From an uncultured Clostridium sp. (lineage in GTDB: Bacteria > Bacillota > Clostridia > Christensenellales > CAG-138): DNA of 37,975 nt. Positions 7,443 through 14,604 of this stretch are shown here, in pieces; position 1 is the first letter of the stretch, and every line of letters starts with the position of its first letter. Under the pieces are notes generated by a model that made no database searches, was not told the origin of the DNA, and saw nothing but the letters and a program-made list of their open reading frames with translations. The translations under genes and the position numbers were made by a program. The stretch covers positions 1 to 37,975 of the forward strand of contig UQNF01000013.1 in the NCBI GenBank assembly GCA_900542285.1, read 5' to 3'.

Positions 7443-8438
7443 TCAGCTTTCGCTGTGGTTGTTTAGGCCGTAACCGTGCCGGTAAAGCTGGCGGTTATCA
7501 AGCCCCCAAACCTTATCGGAAAACTTGCCGACTTCGACAGCGTTCAAAGCGTCGAACATCTCATAAAGCCGTGCATCGAGCGTATCAACCGTGGATACGA
7601 TCTCCGCCTCGGGGAACATCGGCATCTTTGGAGAGCCGTAATCCGGTATCCCATGGTGGGATAGTAGGATGTGCGAGACGAGCATTGAGGTCTCACGCGA
7701 TATGCAAAGATCGCTGCAAGCCTGTTCTACCATAGACATGCCCATTGAGATATGCCCAAGCAGCTGACCCTCGGTGGTATAGGCGTTCGCAAGCCCAAGC
7801 TCGCCGACGTCCAGCTCGATGGTCTTTGCAATATCGTGAAGGATTATTCCGGTATAGACGAGCTCGGCGCAGAGCTCCGGATAGAGAGCTGAATACACCT
7901 CGACTATCTTCTTGGCCATGGCAAGCATAGTGTGCGTGTGGTACATAAGTCCGCCGCGGATAGCATGGTGCATACGCATCGCCCCGGGATAGCTCGCAAG
8001 CTTCTCGTGATGTTCACGCAGCAGGTACCTAGTCAGACGGGCAAGCTCCTCCTGCTCAAAGGTACCGACAAAATCATAGATCTCCTGATACAGCCTTTCA
8101 CCGTCAACGGGAGAACAGGCAATCAGCGAATTCATGTCGACCTCGTCATTGGGAGTGATATGGCGAATGCGGTCGATCTTGAGCTGCTCCGTATCGCGGT
8201 ACATGTTTATGGAAGCGCGGACCTTAATGACCTCTCCGACGGCATAGCTGCCGTGGACCGAACTCTGATAATCCCAAAGCTTGGCGTTTATCTCGCCATC
8301 GGCATCGGCAAGCGTAAAATCAAGGTACTCTGCCCCCTTGACATTCACCTTCATCTGAACGCTTTTTATGATACAGAAGCCCTCGACCTGATTGGTGACG
8401 TGGTTGACGATGCTTGATAGTAGTTTCATTCTGCCCAT
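7443..8438 (-). CDS. YhaM-like 3'-5' exoribonuclease (OB fold plus HD domain)
   Basis: The 331-residue protein resembles YhaM/CMP-binding factor. An N-terminal OB-fold nucleic-acid-binding domain (about residues 15-95, with LDFTLADADGEINAKLWD) is followed by an HD phosphohydrolase domain (about 155-310). The metal ligands are visible as YHTH (about 166-169) and HD in IILHDIAK (201-202). Known relatives are Mn/Co-dependent 3'-5' exonucleases acting on RNA and single-stranded DNA. The start at 8438 has a GGAGG site 6 bases upstream; MKLL three codons later is an alternative. It lies 17 bases behind a lipoprotein gene and is probably cotranscribed with it. Confidence 0.85.
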   Translation of the reverse strand: MGRMKLLSSIVNHVTNQVEGFCIIKSVQMKVNVKGAEYLDFTLADADGEINAKLWDYQSSVHGSYAVGEVIKVRASINMYRDTEQLKIDRIRHITPNDEVDMNSLIACSPVDGERLYQEIYDFVGTFEQEELARLTRYLLREHHEKLASYPGAMRMHHAIRGGLMYHTHTMLAMAKKIVEVYSALYPELCAELVYTGIILHDIAKTIELDVGELGLANAYTTEGQLLGHISMGMSMVEQACSDLCISRETSMLVSHILLSHHGIPDYGSPKMPMFPEAEIVSTVDTLDARLYEMFDALNAVEVGKFSDKVWGLDNRQLYRHGYGLNNHSES

Positions 8439-8455
8439 ATATGGCCTCCCAAGGT

Positions 8456-9061
8456 TCAGCTAATGTCGTAGCGTACACAGGCGAGGACCTGAATGGTATC
8501 GCTCTTGACCGAGAATTCAAGATACATTATGCAGCTCGTTTCATCGGTTCCGTCGATCTCGACATTTGCGATGAGCTTTCCGTCCTTCTTCTCAACGGAA
8601 GTCACCTCCGAACGCAGCGCATAGCTGTCCGAGGGCATGATCATGTAATTGCCACTCTCCTTATCGAAGTAGAAGCGCGTCTCACCGCCGATTTCGCCGA
8701 AATTGTAGTGAAGTTCGTTGCCTCCGGTGCCAAAGGTTGCGGTGATAAAGGCGGAAGCCGTCTCCTCGTCGAGCGAAGCAAGCTTGCTGTCCTCGTCAGC
8801 GATGACCTTATCGTTATAGTAAAAGTAGATAAATTTTTCCATATCCATAAAGGAGATGGGCGTGGATGAGCTGAAGTTGTAGCCGCCTTCGGCGAACGCC
8901 TCGGCAAGCTGCTCAAGCTTCAGCTTCTGTGAATCGGTAATGAATTCATGGAATGGGTTGGTGGAATCATCCTTGCTGCATGCGGAGAGCATAAAGACGG
9001 AAGCCAGCATAATAAAGCACAGCATACAGACGGAGATTTTTTTTAGTGGATGCTTTTTCAT
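8456..9061 (-). CDS. Predicted lipoprotein of unknown function
   Basis: A 201-residue protein with a lysine-rich start (MKKHPLKKIS), a hydrophobic stretch and a lipobox MLSAC with the lipidated cysteine at residue 28, so it should be anchored on the outer face of the membrane. The mature part is acidic, mixed alpha/beta, and contains HEFITDSQKLKLEQLAEAF and two strand-rich stretches near the C-terminus. I do not recognise a family. It precedes the YhaM-like gene by 17 bases and has its own promoter at 9097-9125. Secretion is confident, the function is unknown. Confidence 0.8.
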   Translation of the reverse strand: MKKHPLKKISVCMLCFIMLASVFMLSACSKDDSTNPFHEFITDSQKLKLEQLAEAFAEGGYNFSSSTPISFMDMEKFIYFYYNDKVIADEDSKLASLDEETASAFITATFGTGGNELHYNFGEIGGETRFYFDKESGNYMIMPSDSYALRSEVTSVEKKDGKLIANVEIDGTDETSCIMYLEFSVKSDTIQVLACVRYDIS

Positions 9062-9096
9062 GTTATGTCCTTTCAGTCTGGATTTTATCGGTGGTC

Positions 9097-9125
9097 ATTG
9101 TACCATATTCCCTTATCGTTTGCAA
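9097..9125 (-). promoter_or_regulatory. Sigma-A promoter of the lipoprotein-YhaM pair
   Basis: On the minus strand TTGCAA (9125-9120) and TACAAT (9102-9097) are separated by 17 bases, 36 bases upstream of the lipoprotein start. Confidence 0.7.
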
Positions 9126-9191
9126 GCGCAGCGACATGTGTACAGAAGAATAAATATATTTACCGAGGACTGATAGTAAGGCAAAAAACAG

Positions 9192-9220
9192 TTGACAAAC
9201 GCAGTTTATCCGAGTATAAT
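9192..9220 (+). promoter_or_regulatory. Sigma-A promoter of infC-rpmI-rplT
   Basis: A perfect consensus: TTGACA at 9192-9197 and TATAAT at 9215-9220 with a 17-base spacer. Transcription should start near 9227, giving a leader of about 148 bases before infC. Confidence 0.9.
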
Positions 9221-9226
9221 GCATCT

Positions 9227-9374
9227 GTTCAAGCAGAAGCCGCCCGCTTCTCACACGCCGCAGGTATTTATGCAGGCGATGTCAAGGCAAGCAAATAGGT
9301 CTTATTTGTCAGGTGCGGTGCGGAATGCATCCGCATTTTTTGTTTGGATAAATATTCTCAAGGTGGTGGAACCC
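9227..9374 (+). ncRNA. infC leader, ribosomal-protein L20-type autoregulatory RNA
   Basis: The leader of the Firmicutes infC-rpmI-rplT operon is typically bound by L20, which promotes premature termination. Here it holds a hairpin of CAAATA with TATTTG near 9294-9309 and ends in an intrinsic terminator (9319-9341) placed before the infC ribosome binding site. The operon position and terminator fit the L20 leader; I have not matched the full Rfam consensus. Confidence 0.65.
9319..9341 (+). terminator. Attenuator in the infC leader
   Basis: TGCGGA (9319-9324) pairs with TCCGCA (9330-9335) around a 5-base loop, followed by six T (9336-9341). It lies inside the leader, upstream of infC, so it acts as a regulated attenuator and not as an operon end. 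Confidence 0.8.
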
Positions 9375-9896
9375 ATAGCAACTCAGGAATTGATGATTAA
9401 CGAAGAGATTCGTGACAGAGAAGTCCGTCTCATTGACGAAAACGGCGAGCAGCTCGGCGTAGTAAAGCTCGACCACGCCATGCGAATTGCCGAGGAGAGG
9501 GATCTTGATTTGGTCAAGATCGTTCCTAATGCCGTACCTCCGGTATGCAAGATAATGGATTACGGCAAGTATCGTTTTGAACAGTCCAAGCGTGAAAAGG
9601 AACAGCGCAAGAATCAGACCGTTATCGAAACGAAGGAAATTCGTCTTTCGGCAACCATCGATACGCACGACATGGAGGTCAAAGCCAAGGCGTGCCAGCA
9701 ATTCCTGAAGGGCGGCAACAAGGTCAAGGTCTCCATCCGCTTCAGGGGCAGGCAGGCTGTCCATTCCGATGTCGGCGCCGATGTAATGAATGCATTCTTC
9801 GACATGGTCAAAGACTTTGCAGTCATGGATCGCCCGGCGAAGCAGGAGGGCCGTATGATGCTGATGATGCTCAGCCCCAGGCCCGCAGGGAAATAA
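9375..9896 (+). CDS. infC: Translation initiation factor IF-3, probable ATA start
   Basis: IF-3 binds the 30S subunit, prevents premature 50S joining and checks start codons. The protein shows the family landmarks LMINEEIRDREVRLID, PPVCKIMDYGKYRFEQ, KEIRLSATIDTHDMEVK and VKVSIRFRGRQ. The start is inferred: AAGGTGG (9360-9366) lies 8 bases before an ATA at 9375, which gives 173 residues and an N-terminus aligning with other IF-3 proteins. IF-3 genes commonly use rare start codons (AUU, AUA, AUC) for autoregulation. The ATG at 9393 is an alternative that would shorten the N-terminus and has only a weak AGGA site. It is the first gene of infC-rpmI-rplT. Confidence 0.95.
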   Translation: MATQELMINEEIRDREVRLIDENGEQLGVVKLDHAMRIAEERDLDLVKIVPNAVPPVCKIMDYGKYRFEQSKREKEQRKNQTVIETKEIRLSATIDTHDMEVKAKACQQFLKGGNKVKVSIRFRGRQAVHSDVGADVMNAFFDMVKDFAVMDRPAKQEGRMMLMMLSPRPAGK

Positions 9897-9943
9897 ACCT
9901 TACCAAAGGGAAACATCACTAAATTTTATCAGGAGGAACTCCC

Positions 9944-10144
9944 ATGCCGAAAATTAAGACCCACAGGGGCGCCGCAAAGCGTTTCAGCTTCACTAAGAGC
10001 GGCAAGATCAAGAGGGGTAGGGCTTACAAGAGCCACATCCTTACCAAGAAGACCACCAAGCGTACGCGCAATCTTCGCAAGACTGCTTACATCGCAGAAG
10101 AAGAACAGTCCAAGATTGGCAAGCTGATCCCCTACAAGAGATAA
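9944..10144 (+). CDS. rpmI: 50S ribosomal protein L35
   Basis: The 66-residue basic protein has the L35 signature MPKIKTHRGAAKRFSFTKSGK and the C-terminal IGKLIPYKR. AGGAGG precedes the ATG at 9944. Second gene of the infC operon, 47 bases after infC and 13 bases before rplT. Part of the large ribosomal subunit. Confidence 0.98.
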   Translation: MPKIKTHRGAAKRFSFTKSGKIKRGRAYKSHILTKKTTKRTRNLRKTAYIAEEEQSKIGKLIPYKR

Positions 10145-10157
10145 GGAGGACTAAACA

Positions 10158-10517
10158 ATGGCAAGGATTAAGAGAGCAGTTAACGCTGTTAAGAAGCGTC
10201 GCAAGGTTTTCAAGCTCGCAAAGGGCTATTACGGAGCAAAGAGCAAGCTGTATCGTGCAGCCAGCCAGCAGGTCATGAAGTCCATGGCTTACGCCTATGT
10301 CGGACGTAAGCTCAAGAAGAGGGAATATCGCCGCCTTTGGATCGCTCGTATCAATGCGGGCGCAAGGATCTGCGGAACCAATTATTCCAACCTGATCCAT
10401 GGCCTCAAGCTCGCAGGCGTCGATGTGAACCGCAAGGTTCTCGCCGACCTCGCGATCACCGATATGAACGCTTTCAACGAGCTCGTTCTCGTTGCGAACA
10501 AGGCGCTCGCAAAGTAA
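10158..10517 (+). CDS. rplT: 50S ribosomal protein L20
   Basis: The 119-residue protein has the L20 landmarks MARIKRAVNAVKKRRK, AKGYYGAKSKLYRAA, RLWIARINAGAR and YSNLIHGLKLAGVDVNRKVL. It binds 23S rRNA early in 50S assembly and, in Firmicutes, represses its own operon through the infC leader. AAGGAGG lies upstream of the start. A strong terminator follows. Confidence 0.98.
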   Translation: MARIKRAVNAVKKRRKVFKLAKGYYGAKSKLYRAASQQVMKSMAYAYVGRKLKKREYRRLWIARINAGARICGTNYSNLIHGLKLAGVDVNRKVLADLAITDMNAFNELVLVANKALAK

Positions 10518-10529
10518 ATCATAACATGG

Positions 10530-10561
10530 CTGCCGCCGGACGAGATCCGACGGCAGTTTTT
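10530..10561 (+). terminator. Terminator of infC-rpmI-rplT
   Basis: The stem CTGCCG-C-CGGA pairs with TCCG-A-CGGCAG (10530-10556) around a 5-base loop with one internal mismatch, followed by five T. It lies 13 bases after the rplT stop. Confidence 0.9.
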
Positions 10562-10604
10562 GTATGAGAAAAGCCGGAAGGATAATGATTATGTCAGAAG
10601 AAAT

Positions 10605-10634
10605 ACTCCGCATCATGCCGGAGTTATTTTTTTT
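10605..10634 (+). terminator. Second terminator-like hairpin before nptA
   Basis: ACTCCG (10605-10610) pairs with CGGAGT (10619-10624) around an 8-base loop, followed by TTA and eight T (10627-10634). It probably backs up the rplT terminator and isolates the phosphate cluster that follows. Confidence 0.7.
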
Positions 10635-10652
10635 GCACTCCGACACATTTTT

Positions 10653-10720
10653 TTTACATATTCTTTACAAATACCCATGATCGTTCTTTGCAAACATGAA
10701 TTATGATGAAGCTGTATAAT
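10653..10720 (+). promoter_or_regulatory. Candidate Pho box and -10 element upstream of nptA
   Basis: Two perfect TTTACA hexamers (10653-10658 and 10664-10669) are spaced by exactly 11 bases, with weaker copies in the same phase at 10675 and 10686. PhoP of Gram-positive bacteria binds TT(A/C/T)ACA-like hexamers repeated every 11 bases. A TATAAT at 10715-10720 has no good -35 hexamer, as expected for an activator-dependent promoter. The phoP/phoR-like pair lies in the same cluster. Confidence 0.6.
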
Positions 10721-10737
10721 AGGAAAGGTAAAATGTT

Positions 10738-12519
10738 ATGGATATTTTCAATGTTCTTTCATTCATCGGCGGAATAGCTCTGTTCCTGTTCGGCATGAAC
10801 ACCATGAGCGCAGCTTTGCAGAGGGCTGCAGGAAGCAAACTCAAGAATATGCTTTCTAAGCTCACATCAAGTGCCGTCAAGGGCTTACTCCTTGGCGCAG
10901 GCGTTACCGCCGTTATTCAATCCTCCTCCGCTACCACGGTCATGGTAGTCGGCTTCGTGAACTCGGGACTTATGACGCTCCGCCAGGCCGTCGGCGTTAT
11001 CATGGGTGCGAATGTCGGCACGACCATAACCTCATGGATACTCAGCCTTGCGGGCATTGACGGAGGCAATATCTTTTTGCAGCTGATAAAACCTTCGGGC
11101 TTTGTACCTATCCTCTCCGCAATCGGAGTGGTCCTTCTGCTGTTTGCAAAAACCGATAAGAAAAAGAACATTGGCACGACGCTGCTGGGCTTTTCAGTCC
11201 TGATGTTCGGCATGGAGACCATGTCAGCCGCAGTGAAGCCCCTGGCCGAGATGCCTGCGTTCGTCAACCTGTTCACACTCTTCTCGAACCCCATAATCGG
11301 AGTTCTCATCGGTATGCTTGTAACCGCAGCTGTTCAAAGCTCATCCGCTTCCGTGGGTATTCTTCAGGCGTTGTCCGCTACCGGCAGCGTAACTATCGCC
11401 AGTGCGATCCCCATCATCATGGGTCAGAATATCGGTACATGCGTTACTGCGCTCATCTCGTCGGCAGGCACCAGCAAGGGCGCAAAGCGAGCCGCAATGG
11501 TGCATCTGTATTTTAACCTTATCGGTACGGTGATCTGCATGGGAGCGTTCTATGCGCTCAACGCCATAATCGGCTTTGAATTTATGGGCGCACCTGCGGA
11601 TTATCTGAGCATTGCTATAATCCATACCGCATTTAATGTCATCACTACATCTGTGCTGCTGCCGTTCGCTTCCAAGCTCGAAAAGCTCGCTGTCAGCACC
11701 GTAAGAGAGGGCAGAAACAACTATGCAGGTACGTTGCTGGATGAACGCCTTCTCGCTACGCCCGCTATCGCGGTCGAGCAGGGCAGGAACGTGACTTCGG
11801 TAATGGCGGAGATAGTCAAGGAGTGCTTCACAAGGGCCGAAAAGCTGCTTAACTCGTACAGCGACACCGTTATGAAAACGGTAGAGGAGATGGAACAGGA
11901 ATCCGACAGATATGAGGACGAGCTCAATAAGTTCCTGGTAAGCCTTGGCGAATGCAACCTGTCCGATGACGATACCGCAGATGTGTTCTGCCTGCTGCGT
12001 TCGTCCACGGATCTTGAAAGGATAGCCGACCATGCGCTGAACCTGGCTGAAAGTGCCAAGGAGCTTTCGGACAAGGGTCTCAGCTTTTCCGAGGAGGGAA
12101 AGAGGGATGTTGCCGTATTGGTGAGCGCGGTGGCCGAAGTTGCGGATTTGGCGCTGACTTCTTTCTCCAAGAATCTTCCGCTCATGGCGCGAGAAGTCGA
12201 ACCCCTTGAACAGGTCGTTGACGGCTTGGCGCTGGAGGTAAGAAACTCTCATATCAAGCGTCTCAGCAAGGGCAAATGCGGTGCGGAACAGGGCTTTATT
12301 CTTAACGATATAGTTATGAACCTTGAACGCATTTCGGACCACTGTTCCAATATTGCGCTATATGTTATCGAACGAACATCCGACAATTTCGAGCCGCACG
12401 CTTACAGCGCCGAGCTTTTGAGCGGACGCGATGAAGAATTCAACAGGATGTATCGCTACTACAAGGGAAAATACAGCTTGATTCAGGATTCGAACTGCGA
12501 TAAGATTATTGAAGAATAA
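10738..12519 (+). CDS. Na+/phosphate cotransporter-PhoU domain protein (NptA family)
   Basis: The 593-residue protein has an N-terminal Na/Pi-cotransporter II domain (about residues 1-320). It contains the two inverted QSSS repeats: QSSSATT at residue 61 and QSSSASVG at residue 201. A helical PhoU-like domain follows (about 355-570, with ERIADHALNLAE and ERISDHCSNIAL). Relatives include YjbB-type and NptA proteins that move phosphate with sodium; direction of transport is uncertain. The start at 10738 is 15 bases after GGAAAGG. A PhoP-box-like repeat lies upstream, and a two-component system starts 14 bases after the stop. A second copy of the family is at 30828. Confidence 0.92.
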   Translation: MDIFNVLSFIGGIALFLFGMNTMSAALQRAAGSKLKNMLSKLTSSAVKGLLLGAGVTAVIQSSSATTVMVVGFVNSGLMTLRQAVGVIMGANVGTTITSWILSLAGIDGGNIFLQLIKPSGFVPILSAIGVVLLLFAKTDKKKNIGTTLLGFSVLMFGMETMSAAVKPLAEMPAFVNLFTLFSNPIIGVLIGMLVTAAVQSSSASVGILQALSATGSVTIASAIPIIMGQNIGTCVTALISSAGTSKGAKRAAMVHLYFNLIGTVICMGAFYALNAIIGFEFMGAPADYLSIAIIHTAFNVITTSVLLPFASKLEKLAVSTVREGRNNYAGTLLDERLLATPAIAVEQGRNVTSVMAEIVKECFTRAEKLLNSYSDTVMKTVEEMEQESDRYEDELNKFLVSLGECNLSDDDTADVFCLLRSSTDLERIADHALNLAESAKELSDKGLSFSEEGKRDVAVLVSAVAEVADLALTSFSKNLPLMAREVEPLEQVVDGLALEVRNSHIKRLSKGKCGAEQGFILNDIVMNLERISDHCSNIALYVIERTSDNFEPHAYSAELLSGRDEEFNRMYRYYKGKYSLIQDSNCDKIIEE

Positions 12520-12533
12520 ATCTTGGAGGGAGT

Positions 12534-13205
12534 ATGATCTACATAGTTGAGGATGATGCGAGCATACGCGATATCGAAAGCTATGCACTGAACAGCAGAG
12601 GGTTCGAAACGCGCTGCTTTGAAAGCGGCAAGGGTTTTATCTCGCAGTGCCTCATAATGCCTCCGGAGCTGGTAATACTCGATCTCATGCTTCCGGGAGA
12701 GGATGGGATGAGCCTGCTGAAAAAGCTGAAGACAAACGAGCAGACGAAGGCCATACCGGTGATTATCGTCAGCGCAAGGGATACTGAATTCGATGCCGTA
12801 AAGGGCCTTGACGGCGGCGCAGATGATTACATAAACAAACCGTTCGGCGTGATGGAGCTTATCTCGAGGGTTAATGCGGTATTAAGGAGGGCTCAAAAAC
12901 CCAAGCAGGCGGAAAAGCTGAGCTTCGGCGGAATAGAAATCGACGACGAAGCGCACAGCGTCACCGTACGCGGAAAGGATTGTTCGCTGACCTACAAGGA
13001 GTACAGGCTTTTGTACACCCTTGTACGCAATAGGGGGATAGTTCTGAGCCGTGATAAGCTGCTGGAGCTCGTATGGGATACGGACAGCAGCGTTGAGACC
13101 CGAACCGTGGACATGCACATAACGAGTCTCAGAAGGAAGCTTGGCGACTGCGGCGGCATGATAAAGACTGTTCGAAACGTTGGATACAAGCTGGTGGAGG
13201 AATGA
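12534..13205 (+). CDS. OmpR/PhoP-family response regulator
   Basis: The 223-residue protein has a receiver domain (about 1-115) with the acidic pocket EDD (residues 6-8), phospho-acceptor Asp50 in VILDLMLPG, S80 and K102 in NKPFG. A C-terminal winged-helix DNA-binding domain follows (about 125-220, with LTYKEYRLLYTLVRNRG and ETRTVDMHITSLRRKLGD). GGAGGG precedes the ATG. It overlaps the downstream kinase by 4 bases (ATGA) and starts 14 bases after the phosphate cotransporter. I infer a PhoP role in phosphate control from this context; the sequence alone shows only the OmpR class. Confidence 0.93.
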   Translation: MIYIVEDDASIRDIESYALNSRGFETRCFESGKGFISQCLIMPPELVILDLMLPGEDGMSLLKKLKTNEQTKAIPVIIVSARDTEFDAVKGLDGGADDYINKPFGVMELISRVNAVLRRAQKPKQAEKLSFGGIEIDDEAHSVTVRGKDCSLTYKEYRLLYTLVRNRGIVLSRDKLLELVWDTDSSVETRTVDMHITSLRRKLGDCGGMIKTVRNVGYKLVEE

Positions 13206-14512
13206 AGAGAAAGGTTTTTTTGCGGCTTGCGATACTTGCGCTCGTTGTGGAGGTCATAAGCGTTGCGGTATGCGCGTTCATATATCTGAACACCATAAGG
13301 GCGTCCGTGAAGGGGAGCCTTGCCCAGTGCGCAGAGCTTCTTGCCGGATTCAGCAGTGAAGAAGATTATATCGAAAGACTGCAGCAGAATACGCCCGAAG
13401 GCATAAGGATTACACTTATCGGCCAAAGCGGTGATGTGTTATTCGATTCGATGGAAAGCGCTATCAGCGATAACCATTTGAACCGTCCGGAGGTGGTTTC
13501 CGCACTTGAAGACGGAAGCGGCTATGCTGTCAGGACATCCGAAGCCAACGGGCTGGATATGCACTACTATGCGCTCAGGCTGGACGGCGGAATGATTCTG
13601 CGTGTCTCAATGTTCGCATCCGGGATAAACAGTTTCATCGGCGATGCGCTTCCGCTGATGCTGGCGCTAAGCCTTGTGGTCGTCGTGATAGCTCTAATAA
13701 TGGCAAAAATTCTGACCGACAGGCTGGTTGAACCGATAGAAAAATTGTCGAGCAATCCGGACGCGACGGAAATGCCGTACCCGGAGCTGCGCCCGTTTGC
13801 GGAGCAGATGGAGAAGGATCGTTATGTGCAGCAGCATATGGAAATGCTTCGGCGTGAGTTTACTGCCAATGTTTCGCACGAGCTGAAAACTCCGCTAACA
13901 GGAATATCCGGCTATGCTGAGATGATCGAAACGGGGATAGCCAAGCCTGAGGACGTTCAGGACTTTGCGGGGAAGATACGCAAGGAGGCTCTTAGGCTTT
14001 TGGGCCTGGTTGGCGACATCATTAGGCTGAGCGAGCTTGACAGCGCAGAAAAGGAAGAGGATGCGGAACAGGTCGATATTTTGGAGCTTGCGGAGGAAAA
14101 CGTTGAAAGGCTGAACCCGATAGCGGACTCAATGGGAGTTTCTGTAACGGTCGACGGAGAACCTTGCTATGTAACCGGAAGCAGAAAACGCCTTGACGAA
14201 CTCGTATTCAACCTTATAGACAATGCGGTAAGATACAATAAAACTGACGGAAGCGTCGCAGTTTCCGTAAAAAACACCGAAGCAAACATTATCTTTGCCG
14301 TCGCCGATACGGGAATAGGCATTCCGAGCGAAGCAAGGGATCGGGTGTTTGAACGGTTCTATCGCGTCGATAAGAGCAGGAGCAAGCGTGATGGAGGCAC
14401 GGGACTGGGGCTTGCGATAGTCAAGCGCGTCGCAATGCTGTATGGAGCCGAGATCCGGCTTGAAAGCGAAGAAAATGTGGGTACTACCGTATCGGTTCGA
14501 TTCCCAAAATAG
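13202..14512 (+). CDS. PhoR-like sensor histidine kinase
   Basis: The 436-residue membrane kinase has TM1 (about residues 5-30), an extracytoplasmic sensor of about 115 residues, TM2 (about 146-170), a phospho-acceptor domain with His226 in VSHELKTPLTG, and a HATPase domain. The ATPase motifs are NLIDNAVRYN (N box), DTGIGIP (G1) and GGTGLGLAIVK (G2). It is translationally coupled to the response regulator by a 4-base overlap. The organisation matches PhoR without an obvious PAS domain. The likely input is phosphate state through the neighbouring PhoU-bearing transporter; this is inference. Confidence 0.92.
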   Translation: MKRKVFLRLAILALVVEVISVAVCAFIYLNTIRASVKGSLAQCAELLAGFSSEEDYIERLQQNTPEGIRITLIGQSGDVLFDSMESAISDNHLNRPEVVSALEDGSGYAVRTSEANGLDMHYYALRLDGGMILRVSMFASGINSFIGDALPLMLALSLVVVVIALIMAKILTDRLVEPIEKLSSNPDATEMPYPELRPFAEQMEKDRYVQQHMEMLRREFTANVSHELKTPLTGISGYAEMIETGIAKPEDVQDFAGKIRKEALRLLGLVGDIIRLSELDSAEKEEDAEQVDILELAEENVERLNPIADSMGVSVTVDGEPCYVTGSRKRLDELVFNLIDNAVRYNKTDGSVAVSVKNTEANIIFAVADTGIGIPSEARDRVFERFYRVDKSRSKRDGGTGLGLAIVKRVAMLYGAEIRLESEENVGTTVSVRFPK

Positions 14513-14563
14513 TGAATGTGTTTGGCGGCTATGCAAACTTTCGGGTGCAATGCCGCTTTGTTT

Positions 14564-14573
14564 ATGCTATAAT
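14564..14573 (+). promoter_or_regulatory. Extended -10 promoter of pepT
   Basis: TATAAT at 14568-14573 is preceded by TG one base upstream (TGCTATAAT), an extended -10 element. No convincing -35 hexamer is present. It lies 32 bases before the pepT start. Confidence 0.6.
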
Positions 14574-14604
14574 GGATTCGCAGATTCCGAAAGGAGATTT
14601 CAAC

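Noticed and set aside
10041..10646. 201-codon minus-strand frame opposite rpmI/rplT
   Set aside because: Antisense to two ribosomal protein genes and their terminators.
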